Below are positions 25,832-35,700 of a stretch of DNA of 37,227 bases, piece by piece. Made by a program: the position numbers and the translations under genes. Position 1 is the stretch's first letter; each line of letters opens with the position of its first letter. The notes beneath the pieces were generated by a model. The model worked only from the letters and a program-made list of their open reading frames with translations. It was not told the DNA's origin and made no database searches. Location: NCBI GenBank assembly GCA_902802285.1, contig CADCLI010000010.1:1-37227 (forward strand). Reading direction: 5' to 3'. This stretch comes from an uncultured Bacteroidales bacterium. GTDB lineage: Bacteria > Bacteroidota > Bacteroidia > Bacteroidales > Bacteroidaceae.

Positions 25832-27517
25832 ATGTCAAAATCTATTCGTTTTGTGGCATTCTGCGCAGGCATCATGCTATTTGCCAGCTGCAAGAACTTC
25901 CAGGTAAAGGAAGAGTATTTTGTAGTTAACCCCAATCCCCTGGAAGTACAGGGTGGACAGGTAAACTACACTGTAACAGGAACATTCCCCTCAAAGACTT
26001 TCATCAAGAAGGTTGTATGCACCGCTACTCCCGAACTTCGCTGGGAAGGTGGTTCTGTAAAGGGTGAGCCTGTAACTCTCCAGGGTGAGAAGATTACCGG
26101 TAACAATCAGGTTATCGAGTGGAAGGAAGGTGGTACATTCACCTACAACGGCAATTTCAAGTATCAGCCTGAGATGGCCAAGTCTGAGCTTTATGTAACA
26201 TTTGAGGCTACCAAGAAGGGCAAACCCATTGAAGTGGAGCCCGTAAAGATCGCCGATGGTGTTCTTGCTACAGCAGAACTCTATTCAGAGACAGCTAAGG
26301 GTGCCAATACCGCAAATTCAAAGGATGCTTTCCAGCGTATCATCAAGCAGGCTCAGGATGCCAACATCATGTTCGTAATCCAGCAGGCCAACGTACGTTC
26401 ATCAGAGACCAACGGTGATGCCGTAAAGGCTTTGAAGGAGTCTCTCAAGAACTTTGCCGCCGATACCAAGAACTATGCTATCGACAATGTTGAGGTATCT
26501 GCATACGCTTCACCTGATGGTGGTGTAAAACTGAATGACAAGCTGGCTGCCCAGCGTGAGAAGAACGCCGCACAGTATGTTAAGAATGAGGTTAAGAAGG
26601 CTAAGGCAGACGCTGCCATCGAGTCTAAGTACACCGCTCAGGACTGGGAAGGTTTCAAGGAACTCGTCCAGAAGTCAAACCTGCAGGATAAGGACCTTAT
26701 CCTCCGCGTCCTTTCAATGTACAATGATCCCGAGAAGCGTGAGGCCGAAATCAAGAACCTCTCAGCCGTTTACAAGGATCTTGCCGCTGACATCCTCCCG
26801 CAGTTGCGTCGTGCCCGCCTGACTCTGAACTATCAGATCATCGGCCGTTCAGACGAGGAGATTATGGAGGCTTTCAAGAGCGAACCTTCAGTTCTCAGTG
26901 TTGAGGAGCTGCTCTACGCTGCTACTCTTACTGATGACAAGGCTCAGAAGAAGGCTATCTACACAACCGCTTCAAGGAACTATCCCAATGACTACCGTGC
27001 ATTCAACAACCTTGGTGAGATTGCATTCAAGGATCTTGATCTGGCAACTGCCGAGACCAACTTCAAGAAGGCTCTTGCTCTGAACGCTTCAGCTCCTGAG
27101 GTCAACACCAACATGGGTCTGCTCTGCCTTGCACAGAACAAGCCTGCCGATGCAGCTACATATTTCGCTAAGGGTGGCCAGAGCTCACAGAACAATGAGG
27201 CTCTCGGTAACATGTACATCGCACAGGGTCAGTACGAGCGTGCTCTCACAGCTCTTAAGGGCAGCAACACCAACGCTGAGGCTCTTGCCATGATCATGAC
27301 TAAGGATTATGCAGGTGCCAAGAGGGTCCTTTCCGCTGTAAAGAACGCTGATGCCAACACCGCTTATCTGGCTGCTGTAGTAGCTGCCCGTACCAACGAT
27401 GCCGCTGCTGTTGCACAGAACCTCAAGAAGGCTGTAAGTCTTGATTCAGCTCTCAAGGCTAAGGCTCAGAAGGATCTTGAGTTCGCCAAGTTCCAGGATG
27501 CTGTAAAGGCTCTCTAA
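25832..27517 (+). CDS. Lipoprotein with an OmpA-like segment and TPR repeats
   Basis: 561 aa. SPII lipobox LFASC (Cys20). Residues 25-150 look like an all-beta region (YFVVNPNPLEVQGGQVNYTVTG). Residues about 215-250 carry an OmpA/peptidoglycan-binding-like block, EVSAYASPDGGVKLNDKLAAQREKNAAQYV in two parts. Residues about 365-540 contain tetratricopeptide units (YRAFNNLGEIAFKDLDLATAE, NTNMGLLCLAQNKPADAA, LGNMYIAQGQYERAL). It could tether the outer membrane to peptidoglycan and scaffold partners, but this is inference. Codon usage is strongly restricted (GCT, AAG and CTC repeats), suggesting an abundant protein. Confidence 0.8.
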   Translation: MSKSIRFVAFCAGIMLFASCKNFQVKEEYFVVNPNPLEVQGGQVNYTVTGTFPSKTFIKKVVCTATPELRWEGGSVKGEPVTLQGEKITGNNQVIEWKEGGTFTYNGNFKYQPEMAKSELYVTFEATKKGKPIEVEPVKIADGVLATAELYSETAKGANTANSKDAFQRIIKQAQDANIMFVIQQANVRSSETNGDAVKALKESLKNFAADTKNYAIDNVEVSAYASPDGGVKLNDKLAAQREKNAAQYVKNEVKKAKADAAIESKYTAQDWEGFKELVQKSNLQDKDLILRVLSMYNDPEKREAEIKNLSAVYKDLAADILPQLRRARLTLNYQIIGRSDEEIMEAFKSEPSVLSVEELLYAATLTDDKAQKKAIYTTASRNYPNDYRAFNNLGEIAFKDLDLATAETNFKKALALNASAPEVNTNMGLLCLAQNKPADAATYFAKGGQSSQNNEALGNMYIAQGQYERALTALKGSNTNAEALAMIMTKDYAGAKRVLSAVKNADANTAYLAAVVAARTNDAAAVAQNLKKAVSLDSALKAKAQKDLEFAKFQDAVKAL

Positions 27518-27547
27518 AAAAGAAAGAAACAGTTTTCGCGTGAACAT

Positions 27548-28660
27548 ATGCCGGAAGATGAACTGACGGCGCTGCTCACTCTAAACAGAATAGACGGACT
27601 CGGAAGTATAGGTGCCAAATACCTGTATGAACAGTTCGGCAGCGCGCAGGAGATCTTCAGAAAGCGCGGACATCTTAAAGAAATCATACCCGGAATCGAC
27701 TCGCATATCATAGATGCGCTTTGCGGTTCCGGGTATGATTCTTTTATCCGTGAAGAACTTGATTTCATCGAAAAACACGGAATCAGATGTGTCACACCCG
27801 CAGATTCTGATTATCCTGCAAGATTGCTTGACTGCCATGATGCCCCCCTTGTTCTGTTTTCGTTGGGTAACGTCAATTATAATGCCACCCGGACAGTGGG
27901 TGTGGTAGGTACCCGGAAGGCTACTGAATATGGTCGCCGGATGTGTCGTACCTTTATTAAGGAACTGGGGCAGTTATGCCCTGATGTAACAGTTGTGAGC
28001 GGACTGGCTTACGGAATAGATATAGAATCCCATAAGGCTGCAGTAGAGGCCGGTTTGCCCACACTGGGAGTACTGGCTCACGGTCTTGATATGATTTATC
28101 CGTCGTCTCACCGCAGCATTGCCAAACAGATGCTTCAGATGGGAGGTCTTGTCACTGAATTCATGTCCAGGACCGTGCCTTTGGGTCATAATTTCGTAAT
28201 GCGTAACAGGATTATTGCAGGGCTTTCTGATGCAGTTGTGGTTGTGGAGTCTGCAGCTAAGAGCGGCTCGCTTATAACAGCCGAGATAGCAGGGAGTTAT
28301 AACCGTGAATGTTTTGCTTTCCCCGGTAGTGTGGGTGATCCTTATTCTGTTGGCTGTAATGAACTTATCAGGGACAACAGGGCAAGTCTTATAACCTCTG
28401 CTTTGGATTTTGTAAATGCAATGTCTTGGGATGACAGCGCCAATAAAGGTGTACCCAGACAGATGGATCTTTTTCCTGACCTCACAGACCAGGAACGGGC
28501 AGTTCTGGAAAGGGTAAGGTTGAAGGCTCAGGGAGTTCATGTCAACACTTTGATTGTAGATCTGAACATTCCTTATCCCAGTCTGTCTTCTATTCTTTTC
28601 AGCCTTGAAATGAAAGGGTTGGTCAAACAGACACCGGGAGCACTTTGCGTTCCATGCTGA
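27548..28660 (+). CDS. dprA: DNA-processing protein DprA
   Basis: 370 aa. Loads RecA on incoming single-stranded DNA during transformation; in non-competent bacteria it is also retained for recombination. N-terminal helix-hairpin-helix/SAM-like part (LNRIDGLGSIGAKYLYEQFG), Rossmann-like core from residue 118 (VVGTRKATEYGRR, VVSGLAYGIDIESHKAA, GGLVTEF, FVMRNRIIAGLSDAVVVVES) and a C-terminal winged-helix segment (residues about 310-370). Complete. The stop lies inside an 11-bp inverted repeat. Confidence 0.95.
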   Translation: MPEDELTALLTLNRIDGLGSIGAKYLYEQFGSAQEIFRKRGHLKEIIPGIDSHIIDALCGSGYDSFIREELDFIEKHGIRCVTPADSDYPARLLDCHDAPLVLFSLGNVNYNATRTVGVVGTRKATEYGRRMCRTFIKELGQLCPDVTVVSGLAYGIDIESHKAAVEAGLPTLGVLAHGLDMIYPSSHRSIAKQMLQMGGLVTEFMSRTVPLGHNFVMRNRIIAGLSDAVVVVESAAKSGSLITAEIAGSYNRECFAFPGSVGDPYSVGCNELIRDNRASLITSALDFVNAMSWDDSANKGVPRQMDLFPDLTDQERAVLERVRLKAQGVHVNTLIVDLNIPYPSLSSILFSLEMKGLVKQTPGALCVPC

Positions 28661-28670
28661 GTGCTCCCGG
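28634..28670. terminator. Inverted repeat overlapping the dprA stop
   Basis: CCGGGAGCACT (28634-28644) and AGTGCTCCCGG (28660-28670) form an 11-bp perfect stem with a 15-nt loop. No strong T-run follows. It lies between dprA and the convergent HTCS gene and may be a shared terminator. Confidence 0.5.
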
Positions 28671-28694
28671 GACTTGTCAGGATTATTTCTGCTG

Positions 28695-31600
28695 CTATAT
28701 CTTTCTCAGTGAATCCTTGTATTGGGATGGTGTCATGCCTGTCTCTTGCTTGAACACCGTACTGAAATACTGGCTTTCGGAGAATCCGGTCTCTTCGGCG
28801 ATGGTACCGACAGACTTGTTGGTCTTGGCCAGCAACTCCTTGGCTATATCTATCCTTATACGCCTGATATACTTGTTGGTGGATGCGCCTACCAGGTTGT
28901 TCATCTTGTTGAACAGGGTGGTGCGTGACACATTCATGTGTTCCACTATCATGTCTACGCCAAGCATGGTGTTGCTCAGGTTTTCACGGATAAACCGGTT
29001 CAGTTTGAGCACAAACTGCTCATCGGCAGCACTGAATGTCTGATCCTCGGATATTGAGGTGAAGAATGATGTAGCGTATTGTCGTTTGATCTCAAAACGG
29101 TTCTTAAGCTGACTTCTTATTATCTTATACAGGAGTTTGGAGTCAAACGGTTTGGGCAGGAAAGAGTCGGCACCCATCTTGTATCCCATATCCTGGTTCT
29201 TGGGATCGCTTCGGGATGTCAGCAGGATGACAGGGATACTACTAAGTTCCAGGTCTGTCTTGATGGTTTTACAGAGTTCAAATCCGTTCATTCGTGGCAT
29301 CATGATGTCACTCACAACCACGTTGGGCATACGTTGACGTATGATATCCAAAGCCTCCTTGCCGTCATGTGCCGTATAGATGGTCTTGAACAGCGGTGAG
29401 TATTCATCTTTAATGAACTGTAGTATGTCATCCTGGTCATCAACGATCAGCAATGTCATGCTCTTGGTGTCAAAGACAACCTCATCATTCTGTACGGACT
29501 GCACGGGCTGTACTGGCTCTTCAGTTACACTTATGTCCGGTTTTTCAGGCATTGCGGCCTTCTGGGTTGGGGCTTGTTTGGTATGGAATCTCTCTGCAAG
29601 GTTATCGGGTAACTCTATAGTGAATGTAGAGCCGGGGCCTTCATTCTTTTCGGCACGTATGGTTCCATTCAGAAGTTCAATGATCAGTTTGGCTTGTGAC
29701 AGCCCTAATCCGTATCCGGGAATGTTCTCGTTCTCCCTGAAATAGCGTTTGAACAACTCTTCAGGTCTGCATTTGAATCCTCTTCCTTCATCTTGGATAC
29801 GTATCAGTATAGAGCCTCTTTCATGAGCGGTTGACACCGTTATGGTACCGGTATCGCTGAATTTTATGGCATTGCTCATGATATTGTTTACTGCCACTTC
29901 GACCATCTTGACATCCAGATCCACATTTCCAATGCCGGGCATAGGGTTGAACTGGGTCTTGAGGCCTTTTGAATAGCAGTCTATCTTGAAATCCTCAATT
30001 ATCCTGCCCACCCAGTCGTTAATGTCTATCGGTTCAATTACAATGTCATTCCTGTCTAAATCATGGGTGCCTTTGTCCAGAATCATATTTACCATCTCTG
30101 TCATCTTCTGGACCTGATTGGAGATACGCTCCAAGCGTTCATAGTCAACTTCTCTGACGGCTTTTTCCTCAAGCATGTCCCTTACGGGATTGTATATGAG
30201 CGATAAAGGAGTGCGCAGTTCATGAGCCAGGTTGGACAGGAGAGATATCTTGTCATCCTTGTGCTTGTTCTCCTGGGCATTCATGGCGCGGTCCATGTCA
30301 ATCTGTTTCAGACTGACACTGACTTTGGTTATCGTGACGCTTATTGAAAGAATAATGGCTATAATAAGAAGATAGGCCGGAACTGTCATGATGAATGGTC
30401 TGGCCACATTATATGACAATATATGCTGCGGTTCACTCCAACCCTGGATGGTACGCTGGCTTACTGAAAGACTGAATGAGCCGTGAGTTGATTTTGGAAT
30501 GGTGTATTCTGTGTTTGATGTAATAGTCTCGTTTACCGGATAAGGGCGTCCTTTCTTGGTCAGCGTGTATTTGAACGAGACAGGTCTGGTGGGATCAAAC
30601 TGGTTAACTGAGACATGAACTCCCAAAAGTGAGAACTTGTTGGGTATGTTAAGCGGTTTGTTCAGTCCGCCGTTGTTGCTTTCATAGACGTTACCGTCCA
30701 GAACGACCTTGGTAAGGGACAGCGGATATGGATTGCTGTTGTATTGGATGTTGACATCATCGGGGTCAATGACCATCAGGCCTGATGTGTTTGGAAAATA
30801 GACATATCCGTTGCCCGAAACCATTGAAAATCCCGGCAGGAAGTTTATCATTGTTCCACAGTCTCTCCCGTAATATGTGAATGGAGCCTTGTATTCCTTG
30901 TCATTGGTGTCAAACATCATTATGAATGACTTGTCGGTGGTAATCCAGAGATGGTCATGACGGTCTATGGCCATTGACATGAATACACCGTAATCCACGT
31001 CTTTTATCACGGTTGACAGTTTGTTGGCCCTGGGATCATAACTTATCAGTTCATCAGGAGAGCATGCCCAGATTATGCCGTGTGAGTCTTCAACCACATG
31101 GGATATTGAAGTATGGTCCTCTTCTTGGTTCTGGAATATGAGACGTGCCAGCAGAGTCCTGTAATCAATCTCATAAATACAGCCGTTACAGACAATCGTA
31201 GCATGGGATGGTTGCACCAGGACATCTTCAACCAGACCCCTGTTTTCCTCACCGTTCATCTGCAGGACAATCTCCCTTACCTCCTTTATGGCCCGGCGGT
31301 ATACCAGATGACGGCCGTTGCAGTTAAACAGCATTATATCTCCGTCAGGTGTGGTTATGGTTTTTAAATGGGTAAGTCTTGATGATGATATGTTGATTCC
31401 GGCATCTGACAGGAAACGAGCCTGGCTGATGGTTGATCTGCGTTTATTGAAAAGGAACAAGCCCTGGGAACGGTCGGTTAAGAGCAGGTTGTCATCATCA
31501 AAACTGCAGATTCCCGATATCCTCATGCCTTCTGTTGATTTGAAAAGTGTCTGCAACTCAGTCTGCTCATTGAAACGTACAAGTCCGAATCCAGCCGAAC

Positions 31601-32684
31601 CGAACCAGAGAGTACCGTCTTTATCCTGATATCCTGAGATAGGAATGCTGGTGGTTTCTGTACCATGCTCTATCAGGGTGTTGCTGATATTATGGAAAAA
31701 AGAACGTTTAAGTGTAATTATACCCAAATGGAGAGTTCCCAGTATCAGGTCATTGTTTGTGTTGTCAACCATGGCGCACTGGACATGCAATGGCGGAAAG
31801 GAACTATATAGTGAACTGTCGGTCTTACCGGTCTTGCGGTTCAGGACGTAGATTTCGTGACCGATACTGCAAATGAGAAGGTTTCCGTCAGGCATCTCTG
31901 CAAGACAGGTCATTTCATTTTCGGGCAACTGAGAATTGGATGTTTTATACTGAGCGATAATGTCAAACCCAGATTTTACATAATATCCGGATATCCCCTG
32001 GTTCTTATATGAAACCCAAAGTATATCCTTGGAATCAATGAATGCCGTTCTGCTTATCACATTGACACCCAACTGGTCCATGTGAGTAAGCGTGCCTTTG
32101 GCAACGTCCAGATGATAGAATCCGCGGTCATCCTCCACCAGCAGCAGTTGGTCCGGATCTTTTGATATCTGCAGGATCTTGGTGAAATGAAACTGGCGTT
32201 CGGACGGGAACTGTGCCACCATGGTAGTAGTGCAGGTGTTCATGTCATACAGCATGACCGCACACAAGGGGGCATTGTAGAAGTAAGCGGAGTCGCCTCT
32301 CATCAGGATGTATTCAGTCCTTATGGTCTTACCCTCAAAAGAAACCATACGAGTGGAGTCATTGTCCGGATCAAAATCAATGATATTGTAATTGGTGGCT
32401 ATCAGGGCACGTCTTGAGCAGCCTATGGATATCACGTCACCGGTCACGATATCCTTGCCGCCTACGCTGAAATTCTGGTATTGGCGTATGGTTCCGTTCG
32501 ATATAAGGTCTGCTCCGTTTGCGGTTCCAACCCAGAGTCTTCCATATCTGTCCTTGGCAAATGTCTTGACGGCATTGCAGCTAAGTCCCTTCTCAGTGTC
32601 TATCTGGACCTGCTGGATATAATGAGCGTTCAAGTCCAGTAAGATAACGGCCGATAACAGTAATGTCAGAATACTTCTTTTCAT
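28695..32684 (-). CDS. Hybrid two-component system (HTCS) sensor-regulator
   Basis: 1329 aa, all modules of the one-protein HTCS that controls glycan use in Bacteroidales. Signal peptide 1-20; periplasmic sensor of Reg_prop propeller repeats (about 25-650; e.g. FAKDRYGRLWVGTANGADL) and a Y_Y_Y domain (about 690-750); transmembrane helix about 764-783; HisKA with His821 in NLAHELRTPLS; HATPase with IMSNAIKFSD and GYGLGLSQAKLI; receiver with acidic pair IVDDQDD and Asp1126 in VVSDIMMPRMNG; AraC-type HTH in the last 100 residues (TIAEETGFSESQYFSTVFK). All catalytic residues are present. It follows the second HTCS gene by 69 nt on the same strand. No susC/susD or glycoside hydrolase gene is in the window, so its target is outside it. 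Confidence 0.96.
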   Translation of the reverse strand: MKRSILTLLLSAVILLDLNAHYIQQVQIDTEKGLSCNAVKTFAKDRYGRLWVGTANGADLISNGTIRQYQNFSVGGKDIVTGDVISIGCSRRALIATNYNIIDFDPDNDSTRMVSFEGKTIRTEYILMRGDSAYFYNAPLCAVMLYDMNTCTTTMVAQFPSERQFHFTKILQISKDPDQLLLVEDDRGFYHLDVAKGTLTHMDQLGVNVISRTAFIDSKDILWVSYKNQGISGYYVKSGFDIIAQYKTSNSQLPENEMTCLAEMPDGNLLICSIGHEIYVLNRKTGKTDSSLYSSFPPLHVQCAMVDNTNNDLILGTLHLGIITLKRSFFHNISNTLIEHGTETTSIPISGYQDKDGTLWFGSAGFGLVRFNEQTELQTLFKSTEGMRISGICSFDDDNLLLTDRSQGLFLFNKRRSTISQARFLSDAGINISSSRLTHLKTITTPDGDIMLFNCNGRHLVYRRAIKEVREIVLQMNGEENRGLVEDVLVQPSHATIVCNGCIYEIDYRTLLARLIFQNQEEDHTSISHVVEDSHGIIWACSPDELISYDPRANKLSTVIKDVDYGVFMSMAIDRHDHLWITTDKSFIMMFDTNDKEYKAPFTYYGRDCGTMINFLPGFSMVSGNGYVYFPNTSGLMVIDPDDVNIQYNSNPYPLSLTKVVLDGNVYESNNGGLNKPLNIPNKFSLLGVHVSVNQFDPTRPVSFKYTLTKKGRPYPVNETITSNTEYTIPKSTHGSFSLSVSQRTIQGWSEPQHILSYNVARPFIMTVPAYLLIIAIILSISVTITKVSVSLKQIDMDRAMNAQENKHKDDKISLLSNLAHELRTPLSLIYNPVRDMLEEKAVREVDYERLERISNQVQKMTEMVNMILDKGTHDLDRNDIVIEPIDINDWVGRIIEDFKIDCYSKGLKTQFNPMPGIGNVDLDVKMVEVAVNNIMSNAIKFSDTGTITVSTAHERGSILIRIQDEGRGFKCRPEELFKRYFRENENIPGYGLGLSQAKLIIELLNGTIRAEKNEGPGSTFTIELPDNLAERFHTKQAPTQKAAMPEKPDISVTEEPVQPVQSVQNDEVVFDTKSMTLLIVDDQDDILQFIKDEYSPLFKTIYTAHDGKEALDIIRQRMPNVVVSDIMMPRMNGFELCKTIKTDLELSSIPVILLTSRSDPKNQDMGYKMGADSFLPKPFDSKLLYKIIRSQLKNRFEIKRQYATSFFTSISEDQTFSAADEQFVLKLNRFIRENLSNTMLGVDMIVEHMNVSRTTLFNKMNNLVGASTNKYIRRIRIDIAKELLAKTNKSVGTIAEETGFSESQYFSTVFKQETGMTPSQYKDSLRKI

Positions 32685-32753
32685 AAGGCTGATGTCTCAA
32701 GTTGTTTTGCTATTGTAGTAATAATGAATGAAATACAAAAATCTAAGATGTAA

Positions 32754-35700
32754 TCAATTCTCTTTGAACTCATTGATGGATTTTCCTGTTTCACGCCTGA
32801 AAGCCTTGTTCATCGCATCAACACTGCCAAAACCTGTCTCTGCGGCAATGGATTCGGGATCTTGGTCCGTGTTGGTGAGCTTATTCTTGACAATGCTGAT
32901 ACGTATTCTTGTCAGGTATCCGGCCAGATCCGTGCCAAGCAGACCTTCCATCTTCTTTTTCATGACCGAACGTGAAATACCGGTCTGTTTCAGGATGTAG
33001 TCATCATTCAGAGACGGATCTGATATGAACTGTTCTATCAGCGAGTTCAATGAACTGATGAACTCCTCATCAGTAACGCTGAAGGTCTGGTCAATGTTCA
33101 TCTTGCTGAAGAATCCGTAATTGTACTGACGCTTGATCTCAAACCTTCCGCCCAACTGGCTGCGTATTATTGCGTACATCTGATTGATTTCATAAGGTTT
33201 GGGAATGAAAGCATCGGCTCCCATCTTGTATCCCAGGTTCTTGTTTCTGGCATCGGTACGTGTGGTGAGCAGGATGACAGGGATATGGCTTATCTCCAGA
33301 GTCCCTTTTATCTTATGACATAATTCAAATCCGTCCATCTCGGGCATATCCGTATCGCTTATAACCAGGTCGGTCTGTTTCTTGCCCAGCATGCTCAGAG
33401 CCTCTTTTCCGTTATGTGCAATGAGTATGTTCTTGAACATTCCGTCAAATTCATCAGTGAAGGAAACAGGCTCATTGTTATCAGCGCAGACAAACATTAT
33501 TGTCATGTTACCGGTGTCAAAATCCTGAGCCATACCCTCCTGGGTGTTGTCGGCATTGCTGTTAAGCTTGCCGGGGGTTTCGTCGTTTGACAGTCCTTTC
33601 CTTGCAGGTACACCGTTACGGTCTGTCACAGCCGGGAATTCCATGTAGAAAGTGGAGCCTACTCCATCATCGTTGTTCACTGCCGACATATTGCCGCCGA
33701 TAAGACTGAGTTGAAGGCGTGCGTACGGAAGCCCCAATCCGTATCCGGGAATGTTACTGTCTGTATTCTCCCTGTAATATCGCTTGAACAGGTCCTCGGG
33801 ATTACATGAGAAGCCTTTGCCCTGGTCCTTTACAGAAACCCTTATTATGTTGTCCCTCTTTTCGGTGATGACGGTAATAGTGGTGCCGGCGGTACTGTAT
33901 TTAATGGCGTTGTTTACCATATTGGACAGGCCTGTCTCAATGATTCTCTTGTCAATTGATACTATGCCTATATTGTTGTCCATCAGGAATTTCAGGCTGA
34001 AACCCTTTCCGTAACAGTCAATGCGGTAGTCCTCAAGCAGGAAATTGAGCCATTCGTTCAGATTGACATCTTCAATAAGTATGTCCGCCTTGTTGACATC
34101 GGCACGGCTGCTGTCCAGAATCATGTTTACCATGACCGTCATCTTGTTGACCTGGTTGAATATACGTTCCATTCTCTCATAGTCGATACCGTCAACAGAC
34201 TTCTCCTGCAGGAAATCCTTGACAGGATTGTATATCAGCGAGAGTGGGGTGCGCAGCTCGTGGGCTATGTTGGACAGGAATGCAATCTTATCTTCACGGT
34301 TCTTGATATCCTGGGCAGCCAGAGCCTTCTCCATTCGGTTCTTCTCCAGTGTGCCGGATACCTTTGCTATGGTGTAACCGAACAGCAGCATCAGCATCAG
34401 GGCTACCAGTACTCCCGGTACAGTGCTCAGGAAATGCTTGGGTATCTTGAACATGACAATGGTCTCAGGCTCACTCAATCCTTTGTGGTAGGCTTGCCTT
34501 ATCTCAACCCTGTAGATGCCGTTTTCCAGTCTGGGCAGGGTGATGACGGTGCTGGTGGTATTGACAGACTTAATCAGGAGATTGCCCCTATAGATGTTAT
34601 AGATGAACAGGTGCGGGTATGTGGGATTGAAACTGTTGACAGAGAATTCCATATGAAGTTCCCTGAACTTGGATGGTAGAGTAAACGGACGTTCCAGAGA
34701 TTTGCTGATATCCTCCGCCGCTATCTCCCTCTTGTCCGTATAAGCGGATATACAGTTAATCCTGAAGGGTGGGGTGTCTGCCATAAGCGGCCCGTTGGTA
34801 TTAAGACTCACCATTCCGTCCGCATTGGGGAACATGACATATCCGGACCGGGTGCTCAATGTAAAATAATTAAGGAAACGTGATCTTGGCACACCGTCCT
34901 CAAGAGAGTATGAAAGCAGTTCTTTCCTGCTTTGATCATACATCTGTATGTACTCATCGGTAGTGGTAAACCATATGCGGTCATTTGAATCTACTGCAAC
35001 ATTCATGAACCGTCCGCTCCCCCATGTCTCAACCAGCATCTCATCAAAGTTGGACCGCGGGTCATAACGGTGAAGCCCCTCGGGTTCGGTAAAGAACAGT
35101 TCTCCCTGAGAGTTTGCGTCCAATGACGTAATATTGTGTATAACCTTATCCTTGTTCTTGTATATGAGCTTGCTTTCAAGTGTGTTGGTATTAATCTCTA
35201 TGATGGCGCCTCTGTAGGTTGCGTATATGGCATATTGTGTAGAGCAGACATTCTCAACCTGCTTGACAGGTTCCATGCCTTCGGACAAGACTAGGAATTC
35301 CTCCAGACGGCCGGTACCTTTACGGTACACGTAATGGTGCGAATTGGCATTGAATATAAAGATATCCCCGTCATCAGAAACGGTCATGATAAGATTCTTT
35401 ATATCTGCATACGATGGTGTCGGTAAAGCCGGAAACTGTTTTGCGGAGGATATCCGGCCCTGCTTGCGGTTGAACAGCATCAGGCCTCTATCCGGATCGG
35501 CCATTAGGATGTTATCATCGTCAAACCGGCACATAGATATGACCTTAAGCTCTTGGGTGCCATTGAAAACCTTTCTCTGCTGTGTCTGCGGGTCTATCCT
35601 GCACAGTCCGTTATCCATGGTTCCCAGAATTACCGTACCCTCAGGCTCTTCGAATGCGGATATGTAGTTCTCATAGTTGATTATGCCTTCCTCATTCTCA

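Noticed and set aside
27974..28540. 188-codon minus-strand reading frame inside dprA
   Set aside because: Antisense to an intact dprA with clear Rossmann motifs; no recognisable domain or ribosome site.
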